A stretch of DNA of 64,000 bases from an uncultured Rhodospirillales bacterium (GTDB lineage Bacteria; Pseudomonadota; Alphaproteobacteria; Acetobacterales; Acetobacteraceae), in contig CAIJTR010000036.1 of assembly GCA_903823665.1 (NCBI GenBank), positions 30,077 through 94,076 on the forward strand, written 5' to 3'. Below, in pieces: positions 46,334-54,911 of this stretch. Position numbers and translations under genes: made by a program. Positions within the stretch are counted from its first letter, which is position 1; the number at the start of each line of letters is the position of its first letter. A model generated the notes under the pieces. That model saw only the letters and a list, made by a program, of their open reading frames with translations. It searched no databases and was not told where the DNA came from.

Positions 46334-46609
46334 ATGAACGGCAGCTACGCCATGGCGATCAAGGTGAACGGCTATTACTGCGACAACAACGCGCAAGTGG
46401 CCTTGGCGAACCGTGATATCAATCCGGCTTTCCCAAGCTGGACACCTGGCCAAATCCTCCCCACACCGCCCACCAAACCAGCAAACCCGCCCGCCGTGGT
46501 GCTCGCCTCGTCACTGACAGATGCCGTAACCGCAACACCCACCCCACAAACAACAAACCCACCCGAAGCGCCAACGGCTCCGGGCGGGCTCGTCAATCTC
46601 GCGGTCTAA
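46334..46609 (+). CDS. Small proline/threonine-rich hypothetical protein
   Basis: 91 residues from ATG 46334, with a strong AAGGAGAG site just upstream. The first 40 residues (MAIKVNGYYCDNNAQVALAN) look folded; the rest is a Pro/Thr/Ala-rich tail. No signal peptide or known family. The good ribosome site is the main support. Confidence 0.55.
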   Translation: MNGSYAMAIKVNGYYCDNNAQVALANRDINPAFPSWTPGQILPTPPTKPANPPAVVLASSLTDAVTATPTPQTTNPPEAPTAPGGLVNLAV

Positions 46610-46630
46610 AGCCACAGTAAAACCAGGGCC

Positions 46631-47767
46631 TTACTTCCCGAGTTTCGGCAGCGTCTCCACAATCTTCTGCTTGCCGCCAACCACTTCGGCCAGGAAGCTC
46701 GCGCGGTCGATATCGCCATTCGCGTCCCAGCTCGCCTCCATCAGCATCCCCGGAGCCGTGTCCGGCTTCAGTGTCAGCCCATGCATGGTCTGGGCGAACA
46801 GCTTGCTGTCAAATTTGCCCATCTTTTCCGTCACATACTTGATCAGATAAACCGCCGTGTAGCCCTTGATGCCGTTATGATCCGGCACGTATTTGAAGCG
46901 CGCGTTGAACTTGTCGCGGAACTCGGTAATCGCGGGCACCGGTGCATCCACCGTTAGCCCCACATGGCCGCGCACGCCATTGGCAGCATCCCCCGCGAGG
47001 TCAATCACCTTCTGTCCCAGCAGCGTCGTCTCGCCAATCATCGGGGCCTGCAAACCCTGCTTGCGGGCCTCTTTGATAAACCGGGCCGACTCCTCTTCAT
47101 TGGTGTAAACAAACACCGCATCAGCATTTGCGGCCTTCAGCTTGATCACGTCCGAGGTGAAATCAAACTGCCCCTGCTCGGTCGAAAGATCCGCTACAAT
47201 CTTGATGTCACGCTTGGCCATCTCCTTGGTGATCGAGTCACGTCCACCCTTGCCGAAATCATTGTTCACCCACACCACGGCAATCGTCTTCGCCTTCAGC
47301 CCGTCATGGATGTAGTTGGCAATCTTCGGCATCGACACCTGTTGGCCAAACGACGTGCGGAAAATATACGGGTTGCCCGCCTGCGTGATATCCGCCGCCT
47401 CAGCCCCGGTGATCTGCGGAATTTCGGCAGCCTTGCACAGCGCCATATTCACCTTCACGGAGCCCGAATAGATCGGCCCCAGCACCACATACGGGCTGCG
47501 ATCCAGCGCCTTTTGCATCTGCGCACGAGAAATCCCGGCGTCGGACTGCGTGTCCATCTGCTCCGACACGATCTGCTTGCCGAGAATGCCGCCATGGGCG
47601 TTGATCTCGTCAATCGCCAGCAGAATGCCATCGCGCCAGTTGGTGCCGGAAACAGCACCTGGGCCTGAGAGTTCGACCACATCCGGGATATAAACCGTGT
47701 CCGCCGCATGCGCCCGCGGCAGCAGGGAAAGCCCCAGCAGAAGGCTGGCGGTGGCAATATGTCTCAT
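46631..47767 (-). CDS. Orphan Liv-type ABC substrate-binding protein
   Basis: Start chosen at ATG 47767 (MRHIATASLLLGLSLLPRAHA), with GAGGGGACGAC upstream; the frame continues to 47989 without signal character. The product is 378 residues. Type-I binding fold: IPDVVELSGPGAVSGTNWRD, LAIDEINAHGGILGKQIV, VWVNNDFGKGGRDSI. No permease or ATPase gene adjoins it. It may feed one of the Liv systems at 27-36 kb or an unseen one. The amidohydrolase gene 22 bases upstream is probably in the same operon. Confidence 0.92.
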   Translation of the reverse strand: MRHIATASLLLGLSLLPRAHAADTVYIPDVVELSGPGAVSGTNWRDGILLAIDEINAHGGILGKQIVSEQMDTQSDAGISRAQMQKALDRSPYVVLGPIYSGSVKVNMALCKAAEIPQITGAEAADITQAGNPYIFRTSFGQQVSMPKIANYIHDGLKAKTIAVVWVNNDFGKGGRDSITKEMAKRDIKIVADLSTEQGQFDFTSDVIKLKAANADAVFVYTNEEESARFIKEARKQGLQAPMIGETTLLGQKVIDLAGDAANGVRGHVGLTVDAPVPAITEFRDKFNARFKYVPDHNGIKGYTAVYLIKYVTEKMGKFDSKLFAQTMHGLTLKPDTAPGMLMEASWDANGDIDRASFLAEVVGGKQKIVETLPKLGK

Positions 47768-47789
47768 GTCGTCCCCTCGTTTCTTGTTT

Positions 47790-48566
47790 TCACTCGTAGA
47801 GTGTGGCCGGATTGTCAGCGAAAACCCGCTCTGGGTCGAGCCCCGCCTGGCCGATCCACCCCGCCATCTGCGCCGCCAGCGCCGCCGTGGTATATCCAGG
47901 CTTTTGCTGCACATGCGGCCAGTTGGACGCAAACAACAGCCTGTCCGCCCCCGCCTCCACAAACCGCCGCACGAGTGCCGCCACCACATCCGGTGCCACC
48001 GCCCCCAGCCGGTAGACCGCCGACAGCTTCACCCAAATCCGCCGCCCCGCCATATGCCGCAACACCGCATCAAACGCGCGGGGATCATCGGCCTTCGAAG
48101 CTCCGGCGAAATGATCCAGCACAATAGGCCGAGCCGTCGCCGCCAGCAGATCATCCAGCGCCGTCGTCGTCGTCGCATCCAAAAACGCCGCCACGTGCCA
48201 GCCGAGATCCGTCATAGCGCGTTCATAAGGAGCAATGGTTTCAATCCCATTACCGCCCGCACTCAACAAGTTAACGCGAAGCCCACGCACACCCCGCCCA
48301 TGCAACGCCGCCAGATCCGTCCCCTCCGGCGGGGGCGCGATCACCGCCCGGCTCGCCTCTGGAAAAGCGTCCAGCGCATCCAACTGCGCCGCATTGTCCA
48401 TGCCGTAAGCCGAGGGCTGCACCCAAACCACCCGTGCGAACCCAGCCTCCGCCGCCTCCGCCACACACTCCGCCGCCGTCACCAAAGGTGGATCATACCC
48501 CCGCTCCACCGCCGGCGGATAAACCGCGCCGAACGCATGAACATGGCAATCCCAGCGCGGTCTCAC
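47790..48566 (-). CDS. Amidohydrolase family protein (TIM-barrel, LigI-like)
   Basis: 258 residues from GTG 48566, which overlaps the stop of the upstream gene (GTGA). The metal-binding HxH is in WDCHVHAFG near the N-terminus; VLDHFAGA and LLFASNWPHVQQKPGY carry the later histidines and aspartate region. This is Amidohydro_2, which includes lactonases such as 2-pyrone-4,6-dicarboxylate hydrolase. The exact substrate is unknown. It sits with an orphan binding protein, so it may process the imported compound. Confidence 0.85.
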   Translation of the reverse strand: MRPRWDCHVHAFGAVYPPAVERGYDPPLVTAAECVAEAAEAGFARVVWVQPSAYGMDNAAQLDALDAFPEASRAVIAPPPEGTDLAALHGRGVRGLRVNLLSAGGNGIETIAPYERAMTDLGWHVAAFLDATTTTALDDLLAATARPIVLDHFAGASKADDPRAFDAVLRHMAGRRIWVKLSAVYRLGAVAPDVVAALVRRFVEAGADRLLFASNWPHVQQKPGYTTAALAAQMAGWIGQAGLDPERVFADNPATLYE

Positions 48567-48898
48567 GCCGCAGGGTCTGCATAATCCGCACGATGCTTCC
48601 GCTGCTCCCGCGCAATCGGCTCGAAATCATAGGTCGCGTAAATCTCCGTCCGAAACCCGCCCCACGCCGTCGCCTCAATCGAGCGATTGACCTCGCGCAG
48701 CCGGGCCGCCGGAAACCGCAGCGTCACCACCTGGCCCAGTCCCATCATCACCACCCAGCTTACAATCTCCACCCCATCCGGCGGAAACGCATCCAGAAAT
48801 CCCTGATCGCGCACCTGCTCGCTGATCGCCCCCACCGTTTTCGACTGATCGTGCTTCAGCACCACACTCAGCATCATCAAGTCGCTGCCATCACTCAT
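48563..48898 (-). CDS. Small conserved-looking protein of unknown function
   Basis: 111 residues. Features: LMMLSVVLKHDQSKTVGAIS, VVMMGLGQVVTLRFPAARLR and WGGFRTEIYATYDF. The pattern suggests a small ferredoxin-like alpha-beta barrel. No family is recognised. It is coupled to the amidohydrolase gene by a four-base overlap, which supports it as real. Confidence 0.7.
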   Translation of the reverse strand: MSDGSDLMMLSVVLKHDQSKTVGAISEQVRDQGFLDAFPPDGVEIVSWVVMMGLGQVVTLRFPAARLREVNRSIEATAWGGFRTEIYATYDFEPIAREQRKHRADYADPAA

Positions 48899-48967
48899 GT
48901 TCGTCTCCTTGCGGGCGGATGCCGTTTCATTTCATGGTGCCGCCCAAAGCCGCCGAAGGAAACCCGC

Positions 48968-50014
48968 ATGTCTGAATTCCCCCCCGTACGCTACGGCGTG
49001 CTCGGTGCCGCCAACATCGCGCGCAGCTTCACCAAGGGGCTCCGCGGCTCAACAATCGCCACGGTAGACGCCGTCGCCAGCCGGAGAGCGGACAAATCCG
49101 CAGCCTTCGCCGCTGAGTGTGGCATTCCCCGCCATCACGCCTCGTATGAGGCACTGTTGGCCGACCCGGCGATTGACGCCATCTACATCCCGCTGCCCAA
49201 CACCATGCACGCCGAATGGGCCATCCGCGCCGCCGAGGCCGGCAAGCACATCCTCTGCGAAAAGCCGCTTGCCATGAACGGCTCCGAAACCCGCGCCATG
49301 TTCGCCGCCGCCCACAAGCACCGCGTGCTACTCGCCGAAGCCTACCCCTACATGTCCCAGCGCCAAACGCTGCAGGTGCGGGAATGGATCGCAGGCGGCG
49401 ACATCGGCCGTGTGCAACTCATCAACGCCACCTTCAGCTTCGCCCTCGTCACCCCAGAAGGCGTGCCGTTGCGTGATCCCGGCAACATCCGCCTCGATCC
49501 CGCGATGGGCGGCGGCGGCCTGCTCGATGCCGGAACTTATGCCATGAGCATGGTCCGCATCGCCGCTGGCCAGCGGCCAACCCGCGCCATCGCCGCCGCC
49601 CGCTTCACGCAGTCCGGTGTCGATCAAAGCATCATGGCAACACTGGAATTTCCCTCCGGCATCATCGCCCAGATCACCAGCTCGCTCGGCGTCGCGGGTT
49701 ATCGCAACGCCACCATTCTCGGTGATGCCGGCGTCATCGAGACCGGCTATCGCAACCACGGCCCGGAGGATGGCGGCACGCTCCCCCTCTCCATTCGCCG
49801 CAGCACCGCCGGCAACCTGCCGCTGGAGACGGTGGCCCTCCCCGCCGAAGACGGTTTCCGCGCCGAAGCTGAAAGTTTCGCCCGCGCCATCCGCCTGGGT
49901 GCCGCGCACTGGAACGGCGCGAGTGAGGCGGAATCACTCGACATCACGTTGTCGCTGGTCGCCATCGCCGAGAGCGCGCGCACCGGCAAATGGGTCGATA
50001 TCGCGCAGGGGTGA
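48968..50014 (+). CDS. Gfo/Idh/MocA family oxidoreductase
   Basis: Start at ATG 48968 ([20 protein letters not shown]); the frame extends upstream to 48434 but that part is antisense to other genes. The product is 348 residues. Rossmann motif [11 protein letters not shown], catalytic-lysine motif CEKPLAMN, and the alpha-beta C-terminal domain ([20 protein letters not shown]). These NAD(P)-dependent enzymes oxidise or reduce sugars or related compounds. The substrate is unknown. Confidence 0.92.
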   Translation: MSEFPPVRYGVLGAANIARSFTKGLRGSTIATVDAVASRRADKSAAFAAECGIPRHHASYEALLADPAIDAIYIPLPNTMHAEWAIRAAEAGKHILCEKPLAMNGSETRAMFAAAHKHRVLLAEAYPYMSQRQTLQVREWIAGGDIGRVQLINATFSFALVTPEGVPLRDPGNIRLDPAMGGGGLLDAGTYAMSMVRIAAGQRPTRAIAAARFTQSGVDQSIMATLEFPSGIIAQITSSLGVAGYRNATILGDAGVIETGYRNHGPEDGGTLPLSIRRSTAGNLPLETVALPAEDGFRAEAESFARAIRLGAAHWNGASEAESLDITLSLVAIAESARTGKWVDIAQG

Positions 50015-50081
50015 AGTGCAGCGGCTTGCGTCCGGCCTCACGGTGCGCCATGTGAAGAGCAGAATTCGGGAGGATGGCGTC

Positions 50082-50330
50082 ATGGGTAGCTTCAGCATTT
50101 GGCACTGGCTTGTCGTTCTCGGCATCGCTCTGGTGCTGTTCGGCGGCGGCAACAAGATCAGCGGCATGATGGGCGACGTCGCCAAGGGCATCAAATCGTT
50201 CAAGAAGAACATGGCCGAGGAAGATGACACCTCGATGGCTGCCACGGCCGAAAAGCCCGCTGGCAACATCCAGGGCCCCGGCGTGGCGCAGACCGCCAAC
50301 ACCACCACCACGGCCGCGCACAACTCCTAA
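50082..50330 (+). CDS. tatA: Sec-independent translocase protein TatA
   Basis: 82 residues from ATG 50082, with GGGAGGA upstream. A single N-terminal membrane helix ([19 protein letters not shown]), then the amphipathic helix [13 protein letters not shown], then a polar tail. This is TatA/TatE. TatB and TatC are not in this window. It lies 13 bases before mtnB, an unusual partner. Confidence 0.93.
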   Translation: MGSFSIWHWLVVLGIALVLFGGGNKISGMMGDVAKGIKSFKKNMAEEDDTSMAATAEKPAGNIQGPGVAQTANTTTTAAHNS

Positions 50331-50342
50331 GGCGGCGCGGAC

Positions 50343-50951
50343 GTGGAGGCCACACCCGGCTGGGCGATCGAGGCGATCGTCCGGGCCGGCCAACGCATGG
50401 ACCAACGCGGCTGGGTGCCCGCCACCGCCGGCAATATCAGCGTCCGGCTGGATGCGGACCGCATCGCCATCACCGCGAGCGGTTTTCACAAGGGCTTCCT
50501 CGACGCTGGCTCGGTGATGCAGGTCGATCTCGCTGGCAAACCGCTCACCAACGCCAAGCCCAGCGCCGAAACCCTGCTCCACTGCCAGATCTACCGGCTC
50601 GACCCCAAAGCCGGTGCCGTGCTGCACGGGCATTCCGTCGCCGCCACCGTGCTGTCGATGGAGCAACCCGGCCCCATCCGCCTCGCCAATTACGAGGTGC
50701 TGAAGGTGTTCGAGGGCCAGAAAACCCACGACACCTCGCTCGATCTGCCGGTGTTCGACAACACCCAAGACATCCCCCGCCTTGCAGCCGCCGCAGAGGC
50801 GACCATCGCGGCTGGCACCCCTTTGGGCTACCTCATCCGCGGCCACGGCGTATATGTATGGGGCCCCGACATGAACGCAGCCCTTGCGCGTCTGGAGGGT
50901 TTGGAATTTCTGCTCGCCTGCGAGCTTGAGAAAAGGAAGCTGCAACGATGA
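50343..50951 (+). CDS. mtnB: Methylthioribulose-1-phosphate dehydratase
   Basis: 202 residues from GTG 50343. Class-II aldolase/adducin fold: RGWVPATAGNISVRLD, SAETLLHCQIYRLDPKAGAV, and the zinc histidines in LHGHSVAAT and later IRGHGVYVWG. It dehydrates methylthioribulose-1-phosphate in methionine salvage. It overlaps mtnD by four bases. Confidence 0.94.
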   Translation: MEATPGWAIEAIVRAGQRMDQRGWVPATAGNISVRLDADRIAITASGFHKGFLDAGSVMQVDLAGKPLTNAKPSAETLLHCQIYRLDPKAGAVLHGHSVAATVLSMEQPGPIRLANYEVLKVFEGQKTHDTSLDLPVFDNTQDIPRLAAAAEATIAAGTPLGYLIRGHGVYVWGPDMNAALARLEGLEFLLACELEKRKLQR

Positions 50952-51517
50952 GCCGCCTCACCGTATTCGCCGACACCGCCCCCGGCACCGCCATCATCGC
51001 AACCGACGATGCCACCCAGATCGCCCACGAACTCAAAGCCATCGGCGTCCGCTTCGAGCGCTGGACCAGCCCGGTCGCCCTTTCGCCCGATGACAGCGCC
51101 GAGACCATTCTCGCCGCCTACAAGCCCTATCTCGACGAGTTGATGGGCAGCACCGGAGCGGGCTCGGCGGACGTGATCAAACTCACACCCGATCACCCGC
51201 AGGCCGGCGCATTGCGCGAGAAGTTCCTCTCCGAGCACACCCACACCGAAGATGAAGTCCGCTTCTTCGTCCATGGCTCCGGCAACTTCATCATGCACGT
51301 CGATGGCAAAGTCTGGGACGCGCATTGCGTCCAGGGCGACCTGATCAGCGTGCCGGCCCACACCCAGCATTGGTTTGATGCCGGTGACAAGCCGTTCTTC
51401 ACCGCCCTTCGCGTGTTCTCCGACACATCGGGCTGGGTCGCGCATTTCACCGGTGACAAGATCAGCGAGAAGTTCCCTGCGGTCACGGCCAGCGAGCGTT
51501 CCCCGGCGGTCGCCTGA
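50948..51517 (+). CDS. mtnD: Acireductone dioxygenase
   Basis: 189 residues. The cupin metal motif is HTHTEDEVRFFVHGSGNF, with the fourth ligand in VPAHTQHWFDAG. It oxidises acireductone to the methionine keto-acid precursor and formate (with iron). Starts inside the mtnB stop and is two bases upstream of mtnC. Confidence 0.95.
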   Translation: MSRLTVFADTAPGTAIIATDDATQIAHELKAIGVRFERWTSPVALSPDDSAETILAAYKPYLDELMGSTGAGSADVIKLTPDHPQAGALREKFLSEHTHTEDEVRFFVHGSGNFIMHVDGKVWDAHCVQGDLISVPAHTQHWFDAGDKPFFTALRVFSDTSGWVAHFTGDKISEKFPAVTASERSPAVA

Positions 51518-51519
51518 CC

Positions 51520-52191
51520 GTGCTGCCACCAGCCGCGATCATCACGGACATTGAGGGCACCACAACGCCGATCGCTTTCGTGCGAGACACATTGTTCCCC
51601 TACGCCCGTGCGCGGCTGGAGCAGGCTTTGGCCACGCCCGAGGGTGACAAGATCGCCACTGAAGTCGAACACATGGCCCCGGGCCGTCCCGCGCGGGAAA
51701 CCCTCCAGCACTGGATGGACGAGGACGCCAAGGTCACGCCACTCAAGGCGCTGCAAGGCCTGATCTGGGATGCCGGTTATGCCGACGGCTCGCTGAAAGG
51801 CGCGCTCTATCCGGACGTGCATCCTGTCCTGCGCCGCTGGGTCCGCTCCGGCGTGAAGCTTTACGTCTACTCCTCCGGCTCCGTCTCCGCCCAAAAACTG
51901 CTGTTCGGAAACTCGGTGGACGGCGACCTCACGGGCCTGTTCCAAGGCTTCTTCGACACCAATGTCGGCGGCAAACGTGAGTCAGAGAGCTACGACCGCA
52001 TCTGCATCGGCATCAACGTTCCCCCGCACGAGGTGCTGTTCCTCTCCGACGTCGAAACCGAATTGGATGCCGCCGCCAGCGCAGGCCTGCGCACCTGCCA
52101 GTTGGTCCGCCCAGAAGACGGCACCCTCCCGTCAGACCGCCACACGCTGGCGAAAGACTTCACCGAAGTCGCCACGAAGTTCAGCGTCTAA
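51520..52191 (+). CDS. mtnC: Enolase-phosphatase MtnC
   Basis: 223 residues from GTG 51520. The HAD motif I is IITDIEGTTTPIAFVRDTLF, diagnostic of MtnC; YVYSSGSVSAQKLLF and VLFLSDVETELDAA complete it. It enolises and dephosphorylates the mtnB product to acireductone. mtnA and mtnK, needed earlier in the pathway, are not in this window. Confidence 0.95.
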   Translation: MLPPAAIITDIEGTTTPIAFVRDTLFPYARARLEQALATPEGDKIATEVEHMAPGRPARETLQHWMDEDAKVTPLKALQGLIWDAGYADGSLKGALYPDVHPVLRRWVRSGVKLYVYSSGSVSAQKLLFGNSVDGDLTGLFQGFFDTNVGGKRESESYDRICIGINVPPHEVLFLSDVETELDAAASAGLRTCQLVRPEDGTLPSDRHTLAKDFTEVATKFSV

Positions 52192-52496
52192 CCCACCCAA
52201 ACGCGCTTATCCCCGTTATTGCCACAGCGCAATCACGCCTCAGAATAGAGGTGGGCGTCTAGGGTCAAATAAATACAATAACAGCGCATGATAAATCGTT
52301 AATTAAACACCGCCAAACCATCACCTCTTATCTGCTATTATCCCTCTGTGAAGGATGGCGTGTGTCAACCGGACATGATGTCAGAGGAAACGCGGCCTTT
52401 TTACCGGTTTACTGGCCTCGGCCAACGAAACGGCAGACGAGTCCTTGTCGCATCCGCGCCATCCTTCATCGCCACCATGAACACGGGGAGCATGAC
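52192..52496. other. AT-rich intergenic region
   Basis: No gene seen. About 52255-52345 is clearly AT-rich against the surrounding DNA (TTAATTAA at about 52300, and a -10-like TATTAT at 52336-52341 without a clear -35). It probably carries the promoter of the following methylesterase gene. Confidence 0.4.
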
Positions 52497-53084
52497 GTGC
52501 CGCAAACGACGGGCCCAGTCATCGTCATCGCAGCCTCGATGGGTGGGCTTGAGCTTCTGCGCACCATCATCGCAGCCCTCCCGGCCCCCTGCGCCACCTC
52601 GGTCTTCATCGTCTGGCACATCGGCGCTCACCCAAGTGAGCTTCCCACCATCCTGCAACACGGCAGCGCCCTGCCGGTGGAGTTCGCCACAGATGGCGCC
52701 GCAATCCTCCCCGGCCACGTCTACATCGCACCGCCGGACCATCACGTTCTGATCGAAGCCACGCGAATGCGCCTGAGCAGCGGTGCCAAAGTCCACTACG
52801 CCCGCCCCGCGGCCGACCCCATGTTCATCTCCGCCGCCGCCTCCCACGGCCAGAACGTCATCGGCATCGTGCTGAGCGGTGGTGACGGCGACGGTGCCGA
52901 CGGCCTCCTCGCCATCAAACAGGCGGGCGGCAGGGTCATCGTCCAAGACCCCGCCGAAGCCCAGGCCCCCTCCATGCCCCACACCGCCATCGCCACCGTC
53001 CACCCCGACGCCATCTTGCCGATCAGCGCCATCGCGAAGCTGGTTGGGGGATTATGCGGGCGGTCAGCTCAAGCCAACTCGTAG
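52497..53084 (+). CDS. Solitary CheB-type methylesterase
   Basis: Start chosen at GTG 52497, seven bases after GGGGAG; the frame's upstream part (from 52362) reads as noise. The product is 195 residues. CheB catalytic triad: Ser in IAASMGGLE, His in WHIGAHP, Asp in SGGDGDGADG. It lacks the receiver domain found in chemotaxis CheB, and no chemotaxis genes are nearby. It may demethylate an unknown receptor or act as a general protein methylesterase. Confidence 0.85.
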   Translation: MPQTTGPVIVIAASMGGLELLRTIIAALPAPCATSVFIVWHIGAHPSELPTILQHGSALPVEFATDGAAILPGHVYIAPPDHHVLIEATRMRLSSGAKVHYARPAADPMFISAAASHGQNVIGIVLSGGDGDGADGLLAIKQAGGRVIVQDPAEAQAPSMPHTAIATVHPDAILPISAIAKLVGGLCGRSAQANS

Positions 53085-53154
53085 CCGGTATCGACCACCT
53101 TGATCCCAACGCTCCCCCGTTCAACACTGATCGGGAACACGGAGCCCGCCCCGC

Positions 53155-54111
53155 ATGACCATCCATCACGTCGCCGCCACCCCCGCCACCTGCCGCTGGG
53201 GCATTTTCGATCCGAGCTTCCCGGCCGTGGCCACAATCAAATCCGGCGAGACCGTGGTGCTCGAATGCGTCTCAGGCGGGCCTGACACACTCCCCCCGCC
53301 CAGCTCCGGCCTGAAAATCCCGCAGGCGCTGCTCGACATTCATGCTTCCAACCTCCCCCGCGCCGGTGGCCACATCATCACAGGCCCCGTCGCCGTCGAA
53401 GGGGCTATGCCCGGTGACATGCTGGAAGTGCATATCGACAAAATCGAATTCGGGGCCGATTGGGGCTTCTGCGGTTTCCGTCCCCTCGCCGGAACCCTGC
53501 CGGAAGATTTCCCCGAGCGTTTCCTCACCCACATCACGGTCGACAAGCAGCGCCGCATCGGCACCATGCCCTACGGCCTCGAACTCCCGCTCTCCCCATT
53601 CTTCGGCGTCATGGGCGTCGCACCCCGCCCGGAATACGGTGCCATCTCCACCGTCCAGCCGCGCGAACACGGCGGCAACCTCGACAACAAGGAACTTGGC
53701 GAGGGTGCGACGCTGTTCCTCCCCGTCTGGGTGCCCGGTGCGATGTTCTCCGCCGGCGACGGCCATGGCGTGCAGGGTGACGGCGAGGTGTGCATCAACG
53801 CGCTGGAAATCTGCCTCACCGGCACCTTCACCCTCACGCTGCACAAAAAGCAGGGTGACACGCCGGTGCTCGCCTATCCGCGCGGTGAGACGGCGACGCA
53901 CTACATCTCAATGGGCCTGAACGCCGATCTCGACCTCGCCATGAAGCAGGCGCTGCGTCAGATGATCAATTTTATTTGCGCGCGTTCCAACCTCTCCAGG
54001 CAGGAAGCCTACCAGTTTTGCTCGCTCGCCGTGGATTTCCGCGTGACACAGACCGTCAATGGCGAGCAAGGCGTTCACGGTATGCTGAAAAAGGGCCTGT
54101 TATTCGCATAA
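53155..54111 (+). CDS. Acetamidase/formamidase family protein
   Basis: 318 residues. FmdA/AmdA features: GHIITGPVAVEGAMPGDMLE, HIDKIEFGADWGFCGFRPLA, GVMGVAPRPEYGAISTVQP and VWVPGAMFSAGDGHGVQGDG. These enzymes hydrolyse short-chain amides to ammonia and the acid. Cytoplasmic; substrate range not predictable. Its place near transporters for amino acids and related compounds fits nitrogen scavenging. Confidence 0.9.
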   Translation: MTIHHVAATPATCRWGIFDPSFPAVATIKSGETVVLECVSGGPDTLPPPSSGLKIPQALLDIHASNLPRAGGHIITGPVAVEGAMPGDMLEVHIDKIEFGADWGFCGFRPLAGTLPEDFPERFLTHITVDKQRRIGTMPYGLELPLSPFFGVMGVAPRPEYGAISTVQPREHGGNLDNKELGEGATLFLPVWVPGAMFSAGDGHGVQGDGEVCINALEICLTGTFTLTLHKKQGDTPVLAYPRGETATHYISMGLNADLDLAMKQALRQMINFICARSNLSRQEAYQFCSLAVDFRVTQTVNGEQGVHGMLKKGLLFA

Positions 54112-54129
54112 CGACCCCACATCTTGCGG

Positions 54130-54219
54130 TTGTACACAAGTTGTCCACAAGTTTTTGTGGTAAATGCACCCGCAATCGTTGAGCCCCGGACTCGGCACTG
54201 CTACTGTATCTTGTAGCAG
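54130..54219 (+). promoter_or_regulatory. gcrA upstream region with DnaA-box-like, GANTC and inverted-repeat sites
   Basis: TTGTACACA (54130-54138) and TTGTCCACA (54141-54149) each differ by one base from the DnaA-box consensus. GACTC (54189-54193) is a GANTC site, the target of CcrM. CTGCTAC (54198-54204) and GTAGCAG (54213-54219) form an inverted repeat ending 21 bases before the gcrA start. In Caulobacter, gcrA is controlled by DnaA and by GANTC methylation, so this layout is suggestive. Confidence 0.5.
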
Positions 54220-54240
54220 GATGCCGAAGGGGGCCAAGAT

Positions 54241-54780
54241 ATGGACTGGAACGAGGAAGCCATCGCACGCTTGCGGGCCCTTTGGGACGAGGGCCATTCC
54301 ACAGCCGAAATCGGCCGCCGCATGTCGGTCTCGAAAAACGCCGTGGTCGGCAAGGCGCACCGCCTGAACTTGCCGGCGCGTCCGTCACCCATCCGCCGCG
54401 ATGCGTCCGGCAATGGCGTGGCCCGTCCGCCCGCACCGCGCCGCGTCACTGGCCCAACCTTGCCGCCGCTGCCCGCCATTGCCGAGGTGGCTCCGGAGCC
54501 GCAAGCAGCCATCCTACAAAATGCCGGGCATCAGCCCGTCGCCCAACAGTCTGCGGCAGTGCCGGTGCCAGCGCCCGCCCCATTGCGTGAGGCGGCCTTG
54601 CGCCCGGTGCCTCAAGCCCGCAGCCGCAGCAACACCTGCTGCTGGCCGATCGGCGAGCCTGGCACCAAAAGCTTCCGCTTCTGCGATGCCGAGGCCAACC
54701 CGAACAAGCCCTATTGCGGTGAGCATGCCCAACTCGCCTACGTAAAAGTGCGTGATCGCCGTGATGAGGCTGCGGCCTGA
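54241..54780 (+). CDS. gcrA: Cell cycle regulator GcrA
   Basis: 179 residues. The N-terminal DNA-binding segment MDWNEEAIARLRALWDEGHS, then VSKNAVVGKAHRLNLPARP, is the GcrA signature. A Pro/Ala-rich linker leads to a C-terminal cysteine cluster (NTCCWPIGEP, RFCDAEANPNKPYCGEH, about 131-160) that binds sigma-70 in the Caulobacter protein. GcrA activates cell-cycle genes with methylated GANTC promoters. Confidence 0.96.
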   Translation: MDWNEEAIARLRALWDEGHSTAEIGRRMSVSKNAVVGKAHRLNLPARPSPIRRDASGNGVARPPAPRRVTGPTLPPLPAIAEVAPEPQAAILQNAGHQPVAQQSAAVPVPAPAPLREAALRPVPQARSRSNTCCWPIGEPGTKSFRFCDAEANPNKPYCGEHAQLAYVKVRDRRDEAAA

Positions 54781-54911
54781 GGGCCTGATCTGCGTTGAAG
54801 ATTTATCTAACGCCTGCAATCGGTCTTGATCTGGACGAACCTCTCCTGTAGCCCAATTGCTGCAGTGCAGGACGCAGCAGCGTCCGGTGCCAACAGTTGA
54901 TTGGACAGGCG

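Noticed and set aside
48434..48967. Long N-terminal extension of the Gfo/Idh/MocA gene
   Set aside because: It is antisense to two better-supported genes and is Pro/His/Arg-rich noise; the Rossmann fold begins just after ATG 48968.
49617..50081. Overlapping frame across the oxidoreductase gene and tatA
   Set aside because: Only the part from ATG 50082 is TatA; the rest is out of frame with the oxidoreductase and Ser/Pro/Arg-rich.
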